This document shows positions 15,786-23,530 of a stretch of 23,924 bases of DNA, in pieces. The stretch is from Oxalobacteraceae bacterium UBA6704 (GTDB lineage: Bacteria > Pseudomonadota > Gammaproteobacteria > Burkholderiales > Burkholderiaceae_D). The stretch is from NCBI GenBank assembly GCA_002454505.1, contig DKJA01000020.1, positions 1-23,924 on the forward strand, given 5' to 3'. The notes under the pieces were generated by a model. It did not search any database. It was not told the DNA's origin and worked only from the letters and a program-made list of their open reading frames with translations. Positions within the stretch are counted from its first letter, which is position 1. The number at the start of each line of letters is the position of its first letter. A program made the translations under genes and the position numbers.

Positions 15786-16526
15786 ATGACCGTACAGCAA
15801 CAACAACCTCCCCGGGGCGCAAGCCGCGAGGCAGCGTCTTCTTCCGCCGAAGGGGGCGGATTCCTGCGCAGCGAACATGGCGCCCGCATCCTGCCCTTTG
15901 CTGTGTACATGGCATTCATTGCCATTGCGGACGTCCTGGCACGTGCCGGCCTGACGACCGACCAGATGCGCTGGTTGTATCCGGTAAAGATCGCCGCTGT
16001 CGTGGTCGTGCTGTATGCCTACCGCCGTTATTACTCGGAACTGGTGTGGAGGACGATGACCTTGCGCGGCGTCGTCGCCAGCGTGGTGACCGGCATGATC
16101 GTGCTGATCCTATGGATCAACCTGGATGCAGAATGGATGCAGGTCGGCGTAGCCGACGGTTTCGATCCGAGGGGGCCTTCCGGACAGCCCGACTGGACAC
16201 TGATCGTCTGCCGAATTGCCGGTGCTGCGCTGGTCGTACCGGTCATGGAAGAGCTGTTCTGGCGTTCCTTTCTGATGCGGTGGATTGCCGATCCGGCCTT
16301 CCTAGGAGTGTCACCTGCGCGCGTGGGCCTGAAAGCAGTTGCAATTACCGTGCTGCTGTTTGGCGTCGAACACAATCTCTGGTTTGCCGGCGTCGTGGCC
16401 GGTATTTTCTACACCGTGCTCTACATGAGAACAGGCAATCTGTGGGCACCGATTCTTGCTCACGCGGTAACCAACGCCGTGCTGGGTGCCTGGGTACTGG
16501 CCACCGGTGAGTGGAAATACTGGTAA
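15786..16526 (+). CDS. CPBP family intramembrane metalloprotease (CAAX prenyl protease-related, exosortase-associated)
   Basis: 246 residues with several hydrophobic helices (about 35-55, 65-82, 93-111, 140-160, 175-195, 198-215, 222-240). All three CPBP/Abi signatures are present: EELFWR (Glu155, Glu156, Arg159), FGVEH (Phe192, His196) and HAVTN (His226, Asn230). These residues bind zinc and form the active site in Rce1-type proteases, so the protein should be an active membrane protease. A subgroup of these proteins occurs in exosortase/EPS loci, and here it precedes epsL by 37 nt. Its substrate is unknown. SD GGGGAG at 15774-15779 supports the start. The Gln/Ser/Gly-rich N terminus (1-28) is likely a disordered cytoplasmic tail. 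Confidence 0.9.
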   Translation: MTVQQQQPPRGASREAASSSAEGGGFLRSEHGARILPFAVYMAFIAIADVLARAGLTTDQMRWLYPVKIAAVVVVLYAYRRYYSELVWRTMTLRGVVASVVTGMIVLILWINLDAEWMQVGVADGFDPRGPSGQPDWTLIVCRIAGAALVVPVMEELFWRSFLMRWIADPAFLGVSPARVGLKAVAITVLLFGVEHNLWFAGVVAGIFYTVLYMRTGNLWAPILAHAVTNAVLGAWVLATGEWKYW

Positions 16527-16563
16527 TATTGCCTATTGGTTAATGCTTCATAAGAGAATAACA

Positions 16564-17772
16564 ATGCTAACAACATGTCCTCCCCGTTCGTGGCGGCTGC
16601 TGCCTGTCGTGCTTGCTGCAATGATGTGCAGCAAGCCTGCCATGGCTGAAATCAGCGATACGGTGCATCCCTTCGTCGCGATCGGCTACACGTATGACGA
16701 CAACCTGTTGCGATTGCCCGACAATATCGCCGGCTTCGACCAACGTTCGGATCGTGCAACGCAGGCGCAGGCGGGGCTGATTTTCGAGCGGCCGATCGGT
16801 CGGCAGCGGCTGACGGGGTCGGCAAAGGTGTCGCGCGTGACGTTCGATCGTTTCGACCAGCTCGACTACAACGGCAAGGACTTCGCCGGCGATCTGGCCT
16901 GGGAGTTGGGGAATCGCCTGCGCGGCAACGTGGGCGGCACCTATGTTCAGACGTTGACGCCGTTCACCGACTTTTCCACCAGTGACCGCAACCTGCGTAC
17001 CCAGCGGCGGGTGTATGCCAACGGTGCCTGGAGCTTCCACCCGCGCTGGCAGGCGCGCAGTGGTTTCTATCGCAACCGCTTCGACTACGAACTGGAGGCC
17101 CAGCGGGTCAATAACCGGCAGGAAGACCTTGCCGAGGCGGGGGTAGACTATGTGCCGCCCAGCGGCAGCAAGGTCGGCCTGGTGGTGCGTCGTCTGAAGG
17201 GCACCTACCTGAACCCGCGGCGGATCGGCAACATCGCCATCGACGACGACTATACCCAGGACGAGCTGAAGCTCAACGTCAACTGGCTGTACAGCGGCGT
17301 CACTCAGGTTTCCATGCTGGCCGGTTACGCGAAGCGCAAGCACGAGCTGTCGAACACGCGCGACGCCAGCGGCGCGAACGGTCGTGTGACGGTACGCTGG
17401 GCACCGTTCAACAAGGTCCGCTTCACCGGCGACGCGTGGCGCGAATTCTCCGCCGTGGAAAGCACAGTTATCAGCAACAGCCTGAACAAGGGCGGCAGCG
17501 TCGGTGCGACATGGGATATCTCGGCCAAGGTCCAGGCCGATGCCAAATATCGCCGCGAGACCCGGGAATTCGAGGAGATCTCCGGTGTCGTATTCCGTGG
17601 CGACCCCAGCGACCACACCCGCAGCGCGACGCTGGGCCTTACTTATGCAGCAACGCGCAGCATCCAGTTGAGTGTTTCGGCCTTCAGGGAGCGGCGCGAT
17701 GGCAGCGAGTCGTTCGGTACCAGTAGCTATCGCGCGAACGGTGTTTCGATTAATGCTAGTGCGCAATTCTGA
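16564..17772 (+). CDS. epsL: EpsL, exosortase B-associated outer-membrane beta-barrel of EPS export
   Basis: 402 residues. Residues 1-28 form a Sec signal peptide (Arg-containing start, hydrophobic LLPVVLAAMM, cleavage after KPAMA). The mature protein alternates polar and hydrophobic residues in short strands (for example FVAIGYTYDDNL, GLVVRRLKGTYL, SVSAFRERRDG) and ends NGVSINASAQF. The C-terminal Phe is the usual recognition signal for outer-membrane beta-barrel assembly. The family name EpsL is given by recall of exosortase B loci and by context. Alternative in-frame starts exist at 16543 and further upstream within the protease gene; AAGAGA at 16552-16557 favours 16564. The transferase gene follows after 2 nt, so they are co-transcribed. 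It may be the outer-membrane channel for the polymer. Confidence 0.85.
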   Translation: MLTTCPPRSWRLLPVVLAAMMCSKPAMAEISDTVHPFVAIGYTYDDNLLRLPDNIAGFDQRSDRATQAQAGLIFERPIGRQRLTGSAKVSRVTFDRFDQLDYNGKDFAGDLAWELGNRLRGNVGGTYVQTLTPFTDFSTSDRNLRTQRRVYANGAWSFHPRWQARSGFYRNRFDYELEAQRVNNRQEDLAEAGVDYVPPSGSKVGLVVRRLKGTYLNPRRIGNIAIDDDYTQDELKLNVNWLYSGVTQVSMLAGYAKRKHELSNTRDASGANGRVTVRWAPFNKVRFTGDAWREFSAVESTVISNSLNKGGSVGATWDISAKVQADAKYRRETREFEEISGVVFRGDPSDHTRSATLGLTYAATRSIQLSVSAFRERRDGSESFGTSSYRANGVSINASAQF

Positions 17773-17774
17773 CA

Positions 17775-19154
17775 ATGACCCTCAACGACGTTCCACTCAT
17801 TTCGTTTTTCCAGCGGGTGCTTGATCCGCTGATCATCATGGGCACGCTGTATGCTGCGTCGATGGTGTATGGCGAACCATTCACCGGCTATTCGCTGGTG
17901 CTGATGATCCTGGCATTCTTCATTTCATCCGCGGTGTACCAGCACATCGATCCCTATCGCACCTGGCGCAGCGGCCGCGCCCTGGCTTATTCGCGCGACA
18001 TCCTGATGGGCTGGGCCGTCACCGCTGCCATCCTGGCACTGCTGGGCCGGATCAGCGGACTCGCGTACCACTACGACGACACCGTCGTGCTGACGTGGTT
18101 CTGCGCCACGCCCTTCATCCTGCTGGCCAGCCACCTCGCCGTGCGCAAGATTGGCTCTCCATCGAATGCAGTGGAGATGCGCTCGGTGCTGATCGTCGGT
18201 GCCAACGATGTCGGCATCAAGTTCGCGCGCACGCTGGAGCGTTATCCGAACTTGTTCATGAGCGTGCGCGGCTTCTTCGACGATCGTGCCGCGGACAGAC
18301 AGCCGGCGGAGCTGCAGTTCCCGATGCTGGGCAAGATGGGCGATGTTGCTGCGTTCGTGCGCAATAACAACATCAAGATGATCTTCATCAGCCAGCCGAT
18401 CTCGGCGCAGCCGCGCATCCGCCGGCTGCTCGACGACCTGCAGGATACGACGGCATCGGTGTATTTCCTGCCGGACATCTACGTGTTCGACCTGATGCAG
18501 GCCCGGTTCGACAATGTCGGCGGCATGCCCGTGATCGCGATTTGCGAAACGCCGTTCACGGGCTTCAACAGCCTCGTCAAGCGGGCCAGCGACATTGTGT
18601 TGGCGCTGGGCATCCAGATCATGTTGCTGCCGGTTATGCTGGCGATCGCGCTGGCCGTCAAGTTCAGTTCGCCCGGCCCGGTCATCTTCCGGCAACGCCG
18701 CTATGGGCTGTATGGGGAGCAGATCTACGTGTACAAGTTCCGCTCGATGACGGTGACCGAGGATGGCAGCCAGGTGACGCAGGCGAAAAAAAACGACAGT
18801 CGCATCACCAAGGTGGGGGCGTTCCTGCGCAAGACATCGCTCGATGAGTTGCCGCAGTTCATCAATGTGCTTCAGGGTCGGATGAGCATCGTCGGTCCGC
18901 GGCCGCACGCGGTGGCCCACAACGAGCAGTATCGCAAGCTGATCAAGGGTTACATGCTGCGTCACAAGGCCAAACCTGGCATTACCGGCTGGGCACAGGT
19001 CAATGGCTTGCGTGGCGAAACAGAGACACTGGACAAGATGGAAGCGCGCATTCGTTACGACCTCGATTATCTGCGGAACTGGTCGCTGTGGCTGGACCTT
19101 TGGATCATCATGCGTACCGTAAAGGTGGTGCTGGCGCGTCAAAATGCCCATTAG
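17775..19154 (+). CDS. epsB: Undecaprenyl-phosphate hexose-1-phosphate transferase (WcaJ/EpsB-like priming enzyme)
   Basis: 459 residues. The N-terminal third has four hydrophobic helices (about 12-30, 38-53, 76-92, 105-122), then a Rossmann-like region starting RSVLIVGANDVGIKFA. A further membrane segment (about 275-296) precedes the catalytic bacterial sugar transferase domain. Motifs there are KRASDIVLA, SSPGPVIFRQRRYG, VYKFRSM, RKTSLDELPQFINVLQGRMS with VGPRPH, and PGITGWAQVNGLRGET. This is the polyisoprenyl-phosphate hexose-1-phosphate transferase (PHPT) family, which transfers sugar-1-phosphate from a UDP-sugar to undecaprenyl phosphate and so starts each repeat unit. Glucose is the usual sugar for WcaJ-type members; galactose is possible. 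It is encoded 2 nt after epsL. Confidence 0.9.
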   Translation: MTLNDVPLISFFQRVLDPLIIMGTLYAASMVYGEPFTGYSLVLMILAFFISSAVYQHIDPYRTWRSGRALAYSRDILMGWAVTAAILALLGRISGLAYHYDDTVVLTWFCATPFILLASHLAVRKIGSPSNAVEMRSVLIVGANDVGIKFARTLERYPNLFMSVRGFFDDRAADRQPAELQFPMLGKMGDVAAFVRNNNIKMIFISQPISAQPRIRRLLDDLQDTTASVYFLPDIYVFDLMQARFDNVGGMPVIAICETPFTGFNSLVKRASDIVLALGIQIMLLPVMLAIALAVKFSSPGPVIFRQRRYGLYGEQIYVYKFRSMTVTEDGSQVTQAKKNDSRITKVGAFLRKTSLDELPQFINVLQGRMSIVGPRPHAVAHNEQYRKLIKGYMLRHKAKPGITGWAQVNGLRGETETLDKMEARIRYDLDYLRNWSLWLDLWIIMRTVKVVLARQNAH

Positions 19155-19357
19155 AACCGCCTTAAACACCAATAATTTTTGCAAGTTCCATCCGTGCAAG
19201 CCATTTCCTTGATTACAATGATTATCGATGTTGCCACTTTGTCCAGTTTGATGTCATTTCAATCGAGATAAAGTTGTTGTTCTGTCTTCACTGTGGTAAT
19301 TTTGCAAATAGTCGGCTGCGCGTTATCGCTGCCTTTGATGAATCCCGGAGGAACCTC
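19155..19357. other. AT-rich 203-nt gap before epsD
   Basis: This is the longest gap in the eps cluster and markedly AT-richer than its neighbours. It contains a TACAAT (19214-19219), a short T-run (19176-19180) not preceded by a hairpin, two TGCAAG copies (19180-19185 and 19195-19200), and GATTA twice (19211-19215, 19221-19225). I see no clear -35, sigma-54 -24/-12 pair or terminator. It probably holds a second promoter or regulatory region for epsDEFG. Confidence 0.4.
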
Positions 19358-19360
19358 TTG
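19347..19360 (+). promoter_or_regulatory. Strong ribosome binding site with TTG start for epsD
   Basis: GGAGGA (19347-19352) is the strongest Shine-Dalgarno in the eps cluster. It sits 5 nt before TTG (19358-19360), which is in frame with the ATG at 19373. The spacing to that ATG would be 20 nt, too long, so TTG is the likely start. Confidence 0.65.
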
Positions 19361-20359
19361 AAACACTCTGACATGTCCCGTCGCTTGAGCGAGCACAGCA
19401 CCCCGCGTCTGCTGACCATCAGCGTTCTCGTTCTCGCAGCGGCATTGAGCGCTTGCGGGCAAAAGGCCGAAACCAAGCCCGGGCAGGCGCTGGCCAATGT
19501 GAATGGCGAAGAAATTACCGTCATGCAACTGAATGAGGAACTGGTACGCTCGAACGTTGCACCTGCCCAGCAGGATGCCGCCCGCAAACAGCTGCTGCAG
19601 GCGCTGATCGACCGGCAATTACTCATTGCCGAGGCAACCAAGGAAAAGATCGATCGTGATCCCAAAGTGGTCCAGTCGATCGAACGCGCCAAGTCGATGA
19701 TCCTGGCACAGTCTTATCTGCAGCGCCGGGTCGGCAACGTGGCCCGTCCGACGAAAGCGGAAGTGCAGTCCTACTTTGACAGCAATCCGGCTTTCTTTGC
19801 CAGCCGCAAGATTGTTGAAATGCGTCAGCTGGTGCTGGACTCGCGCGATGTGACAGACGCCGTCAAGAAGGCCATCGACGGTTCGAAATCGATCGAGGAA
19901 GTGGCGGCATGGCTGGAAACCAACAAGGTCAAGTTTGCCCCCGGCCAGCTGGTGCGCAATACCGCCGAACTGCCGCCGCAGCTCACCAGCCGTCTGCTAG
20001 CGATGCCGAAAGGGCAGCTGTTCATCATCCGCGAGGGCGAGCGGAGCATGCTGATGTCGGTCGCCGCCGTCAAGGATGCGCCGGTAACGCTGGACCGGGC
20101 CACGCCGCAGATCGAGCAATTCCTGGTAAGCAAGAAGAACAAGGAGTTGGCCGATGTGGAAATCAAGCGCCTGCGCGCCGGTGCGAAGATCGAATACACG
20201 AACAAGGCGGATGCCGCTCCGGCAACGCCGCCAGCAGCACCGGCAGGCACCGCGCCGGCAGCAGCGACTGTGCCGGCAGCGGCAGTCCCGGCAGCAACAG
20301 TCCCGGCAGCACCAGCGGATGCGGCAGCCAACGAGCGGGGCGTGGCTGGTTTGCGCTGA
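19358..20359 (+). CDS. epsD: EpsD family lipoprotein, peptidyl-prolyl cis-trans isomerase-like (SurA/PpiC type)
   Basis: 333 residues from TTG 19358. The N terminus is a lipoprotein signal: Arg-containing start, hydrophobic LLTISVLVLAAAL, lipobox LSAC with Cys33. A SurA-N-like segment follows (VNGEEITVMQLNEEL...LLQALIDRQLLIAEATKEKI), then a parvulin-like region (about 150-270). The usual parvulin histidines are not evident, so isomerase activity is doubtful and a chaperone-type role is as likely. The tail (about 290-333) is Ala/Pro/Thr-rich and repetitive. It should sit in the periplasm, anchored to a membrane through lipid, and help assemble the EPS export machinery. epsE follows 31 nt after the stop. 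The start could be ATG 19373 (28-residue signal). Confidence 0.85.
   Translation: MKHSDMSRRLSEHSTPRLLTISVLVLAAALSACGQKAETKPGQALANVNGEEITVMQLNEELVRSNVAPAQQDAARKQLLQALIDRQLLIAEATKEKIDRDPKVVQSIERAKSMILAQSYLQRRVGNVARPTKAEVQSYFDSNPAFFASRKIVEMRQLVLDSRDVTDAVKKAIDGSKSIEEVAAWLETNKVKFAPGQLVRNTAELPPQLTSRLLAMPKGQLFIIREGERSMLMSVAAVKDAPVTLDRATPQIEQFLVSKKNKELADVEIKRLRAGAKIEYTNKADAAPATPPAAPAGTAPAAATVPAAAVPAATVPAAPADAAANERGVAGLR
20255..20317 (+). repeat. Imperfect tandem 15-bp repeats inside epsD
   Basis: Three adjacent 15-base units (20273-20287, 20288-20302, 20303-20317) share the core CCGGCAGCNNCAG. A related 18-base unit at 20255-20272 precedes them. They encode the Pro-Ala-Ala-Thr/Ala-Val tail of EpsD. 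All are multiples of three, so copy-number change would keep the frame. Confidence 0.7.
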
Positions 20360-20390
20360 AACGGTAGAAAACCATGAAATGGAGTAAATG

Positions 20391-21179
20391 ATGAAGCGAT
20401 TTGTATTTTGGCTGATGACGGCGGCTTTCACGCTGCTGATGGGGCAGGCCAGCGCTGCCGAATCCACCCTGGGTCCTGGCGACCTGATCCGGATTTCCGT
20501 CTATGGCAGCCCGGACCTGACGCTCGATACACGCGTCAACGATGCAGGCGCCATCACTTACCCGCTGGTCGGGGCGGTTCAGCTCGGCGGCCTGACGATC
20601 CCGTCGGCAGAGCGCAAGCTCGCAGGACTGCTCGAGTCCGGCGGCTTCCTGAAAAAGGCGCAGGTCAACATCGTTGTCACCGGTATCCAGAGCCAGCAGG
20701 TGGCTGTCCTGGGACTGGTGAATCGTCCCGGCCGTTACCCGATCGAAGGACGCCGCACCGTGATGGAGATGCTGGCCATGGCCGGCGGTCCGGCCCAGGA
20801 TGGCGCCGATACCGTGACGCTGGTTCGCAAGAGCGGCGACAAGACAAACCGCCAGACCATCGATGTGGTGGGCATGGTGCGTGACGGTAATTTCGCAGGC
20901 GATACCGAAGTGACGGGCAACGACATCCTGTTCGTCGAACGTGCACCGCGCTTCTATATCTACGGCGAAGTTCAGCGTCCCGGCGCGTTCCGCCTGGAGC
21001 GCCAGATGACCGTGCTGCAGGCGCTGGCGGTCGGTGGCGGCCTGACGCCGCGCGGTACCGAACGTGGCCTGGTCGTCAAGCGGCGGGATGCCGAAGGCAA
21101 ACTGCAGATGGTCGACGTCAAACGCGATGATTTGCTGCAGGTCGATGATATCGTGTATGTGAAGGAAAGCTGGTTCTGA
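20391..21179 (+). CDS. epsE: EpsE, polysaccharide export (OPX) protein with SLBB domains
   Basis: 262 residues. Signal peptide 1-22 (FVFWLMTAAFTLLMGQASA, cleaved before Ala-Glu). A polysaccharide export domain follows: LGPGDLIRISVYGSPDLTLDTRVNDAG, AITYPLVGAVQLGGLTIPSAE. Two SLBB (beta-grasp) domains come next, with VAVLGLVNRPGRYPIEGRRTVMEMLAMAGG and YIYGEVQRPGAFRLERQMTVLQALAVGGG. It ends at DDIVYVKESWF. Unlike E. coli Wza it has no lipobox Cys and is too short to carry the C-terminal helix barrel that crosses the outer membrane. It would form a periplasmic ring that needs a separate outer-membrane channel, for which EpsL is the neighbour candidate. GGAG at 20381-20384 serves either ATG 20388 or ATG 20391; 20391 has the better spacing. 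Confidence 0.9.
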   Translation: MKRFVFWLMTAAFTLLMGQASAAESTLGPGDLIRISVYGSPDLTLDTRVNDAGAITYPLVGAVQLGGLTIPSAERKLAGLLESGGFLKKAQVNIVVTGIQSQQVAVLGLVNRPGRYPIEGRRTVMEMLAMAGGPAQDGADTVTLVRKSGDKTNRQTIDVVGMVRDGNFAGDTEVTGNDILFVERAPRFYIYGEVQRPGAFRLERQMTVLQALAVGGGLTPRGTERGLVVKRRDAEGKLQMVDVKRDDLLQVDDIVYVKESWF

Positions 21180-21216
21180 GCCGGCGCAACAGCGGCTTAA
21201 TGTATTAGGAAAAATC

Positions 21217-22623
21217 ATGAACCTTACCCAACTCTTCTTTGTTCTTCGTGCGCGCAGGAAAATCCTGCTGGCGACACTGATCGTCTCGGTCCTGGCTACG
21301 GCCATCGTCAGCATGCTGCTGCCGAAAACGTATGAAGCAACCAGTTCCTTGTTGCTGAATTACAAAGGGATCGATCCGGTCAGCGGATTCGCCATGCCCG
21401 GCCAGCTGATGCCCGGCTATATGGCCACGCAGATCGACATCATCAACAGCAAGAATGTCGCGCTGCGCGTGGTCGACCATCTGCGCCTGGCAGAAAGCCC
21501 GGCGGTGGTTGCCCAGTTCAACGAAGCGACGGAAGGCAAGGGGACGGTGCGGGAATGGCTTGCTGACTTGCTGCTGAGGAAGGTCGAAGTCACGCCGTCG
21601 CGCGAGAGCAGCAAGGTGGACGTCAGCTTCAAGGGCTCCGATCCGCAATTCGTGGCTGCCGTCTCGAACGCCTTCGCGGAGGAGTACCAGAAGCTCAGCG
21701 TGCAGCTGAAGGTCGACCCGATGCGCAAAGCGTCCGGCTACTTCGACCAGCAGATTCGCTTACTGCGCGATAATCTCGAAAGCGCGCAGAGCCGGCTGTC
21801 AAAATATCAGCAGGAACATGGCATCGTCAGTACGGACAACCGCCTGGACGTCGAGTCGAACCGCCTGAACGACCTGTCGTCGCAACTGGTGGTTGCCCAG
21901 GCCCAGCTGATGGAAGCGAACTCGCGCGAAAATGCCGCCGGCAGCCGGCGCGATGTGTCGCCCGACGTGGCATCCAACCCGCTGGTCCAGAACCTGAAAC
22001 TGAGCCTGAGCAGCGCCGAGTCGAAGCTTGCCGACGTGGCCGAGCGCTTGGGCCGCAATCACCCGACATACCAGAGCACGAAAGCGGAAGTCGATTCGCT
22101 GCGCAGCGAACTGAACCGCCAGATGCAGGTCACCTCGCAAAGCGTGGGCAGCAATGCGCAGATCCTGCGTGCACGGGAAGCCTCGGTCCGTACCTCGCTG
22201 GCGGAGCAGAAGACCAAGGTGCTGGAACTGAACCGTACGCGTGACGAAATGAATGTGCTGCAGAAGGAAGTCGAAAACGCCCAGCGCGCGTTCGACGTGG
22301 CATCGCAGCGTTCCGCGCAGACCCGTATCGAAGGCCAGTCCGAACAGGCCGACATCGCGCTGCTCAATCCGGCGGTTGCGCCGCTGGAACCGGTAGGGCC
22401 GCGCGTGTTGCTGAACACGGCGCTGTCGGTTGTGCTGGGAACAATCCTGGGCATCGGTTTCTGCCTGATCGCGGAAATGCTCGACCGGCGCGTGCGTTCG
22501 TCTGCCGACCTGAGCGAGGTACTGGGCATCCCGGTACTGGGCGCCATTGACTGGAATGCCACGCAGAAACGTCGGTCGCGCCTGCTCAGTTCTGTCATGC
22601 CCCGCCGGCTGCGCTTAAATTAA
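21217..22623 (+). CDS. epsF: EpsF, chain length determinant protein (Wzz/PCP-2 type)
   Basis: 468 residues. TM1 at 16-35 (after ARRK), a long periplasmic part with extended coiled-coil helices (about 160-370), and TM2 at 397-419 preceded by the Pro-rich NPAVAPLEPVGPR. This is the standard polysaccharide co-polymerase layout. The cytoplasmic C-terminal tail (420-468) has no kinase domain; that function is on the next gene, epsG, as expected for a split PCP-2a system. The protein forms an inner-membrane oligomer that sets polymer length and contacts the OPX protein EpsE. SD AGGA at 21207-21210, 6 nt before ATG. The stop is 15 nt before epsG. Confidence 0.92.
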   Translation: MNLTQLFFVLRARRKILLATLIVSVLATAIVSMLLPKTYEATSSLLLNYKGIDPVSGFAMPGQLMPGYMATQIDIINSKNVALRVVDHLRLAESPAVVAQFNEATEGKGTVREWLADLLLRKVEVTPSRESSKVDVSFKGSDPQFVAAVSNAFAEEYQKLSVQLKVDPMRKASGYFDQQIRLLRDNLESAQSRLSKYQQEHGIVSTDNRLDVESNRLNDLSSQLVVAQAQLMEANSRENAAGSRRDVSPDVASNPLVQNLKLSLSSAESKLADVAERLGRNHPTYQSTKAEVDSLRSELNRQMQVTSQSVGSNAQILRAREASVRTSLAEQKTKVLELNRTRDEMNVLQKEVENAQRAFDVASQRSAQTRIEGQSEQADIALLNPAVAPLEPVGPRVLLNTALSVVLGTILGIGFCLIAEMLDRRVRSSADLSEVLGIPVLGAIDWNATQKRRSRLLSSVMPRRLRLN

Positions 22624-22638
22624 GGATTGGATATCACC

Positions 22639-23517
22639 ATGAATCACCCCGCACCTTCTATCGCAGCGGCGCTGCACCAAGCTCCGCGCACCGACTCCAG
22701 CATCGGCAAGCTGTTGCTGGATTCCGGCAAAATATCGGCCGAAAATGCCGAGCGTGTGCTGCGCATGCAGAAAGAGCTCGGCATTCGTTTCGGCGAGGCG
22801 GCCGTGCGGCTCGGTCTCGTGTCCGATGCGGATATCCAGCACGTGCTGGCCCGCCAGTTCGATTATCCCTACCTGCAGGCTGGCGAGGGCAAGTATTCGG
22901 AACGGCTGGTGGCCGCGTATCAGCCTTTTACGCAGCAGGTCGAGGCGCTGCGCGCTGTGCGCAGCCAGTTGATGTTGCGCTGGTTTGCGCGCGGGCGCAA
23001 GTCGTTGGTCGTGCTCGGCGTGGACGGCGGCAACGGTGCCAGTCTGTTCACGGCGAATCTGGCAGTGGTCTTCTCGCAGCTTGGCGAACGCACGCTGTTG
23101 GTCGATGCCAACCTGCGTACCCCCGCCCAGACCGATATTTTCGGGCTGGCGGCGCGCCAGGGCCTGTCCGACATGCTGGCCGGCCGGGCTGACAACAGTG
23201 TCGTCACGCGCATCCCGGAATTCGTCGCGCTGTCCGTGCTGGGCTCCGGCACGCTGCCGCCGAACCCGCAGGAGTTGCTGAATCGCCAAGGCTTCGCGGC
23301 GCTCAATGCCAATCTCGAGCAACAGCACGATGTGGTGCTGTACGACGTGCCCGCCTACACGAGTGGTTCCGATGCGCTCGCCGTGGCACAGCGTGCCGGT
23401 GGCGTGCTGTTGGTGGCCCGCCGCAACGAGACGCTGGTGGCCGATATCGAAGCGTTGACGGAGCAGGTGGTCGGTTGCGGTGCCGAGGTCGTCGGCGCAG
23501 TCATGGTGGATTTCTGA
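22639..23517 (+). CDS. epsG: EpsG, chain length determinant kinase-like ATPase with N-terminal MshEN-like domain and degenerate P-loop
   Basis: 292 residues. ATG 22639 is chosen (GGA 7 nt upstream); a TTG at 22627 is a poorer option. Residues 21-44 and 50-73 are two 24-residue copies of the pattern xxGxxxxxxGxxxxxxxxxxLxxQ, separated by five residues. This is the arrangement of the MshEN/T2SSE-N domain, known as a c-di-GMP receptor. The C-terminal part is a ParA/CpsD-type (BY-kinase) ATPase: Walker A region at 129-135 reads DGGNGAS, A-prime LLVDANLR (153-160), Walker B-like LYDVPA (234-239). The Walker A lysine is replaced by Ala134 and the A-prime second Asp by Asn158. No Tyr-rich tail. It is the partner of EpsF in controlling chain length, but enzymatic kinase activity is uncertain. 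Confidence 0.88.
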   Translation: MNHPAPSIAAALHQAPRTDSSIGKLLLDSGKISAENAERVLRMQKELGIRFGEAAVRLGLVSDADIQHVLARQFDYPYLQAGEGKYSERLVAAYQPFTQQVEALRAVRSQLMLRWFARGRKSLVVLGVDGGNGASLFTANLAVVFSQLGERTLLVDANLRTPAQTDIFGLAARQGLSDMLAGRADNSVVTRIPEFVALSVLGSGTLPPNPQELLNRQGFAALNANLEQQHDVVLYDVPAYTSGSDALAVAQRAGGVLLVARRNETLVADIEALTEQVVGCGAEVVGAVMVDF

Positions 23518-23530
23518 CATGGAGACGAGC

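Noticed and set aside
16486..16563. Upstream start for EpsL inside the protease gene
   Set aside because: It would bury the signal peptide behind 26 extra residues; ATG 16564 gives a normal Sec signal and has AAGAGA before it.
19155..19357. Sigma-54 promoter upstream of epsD
   Set aside because: GG and GC in TGGTAATTTTGCA (near 19300) are only 7 bases apart, not the required 10, so -24/-12 geometry fails.
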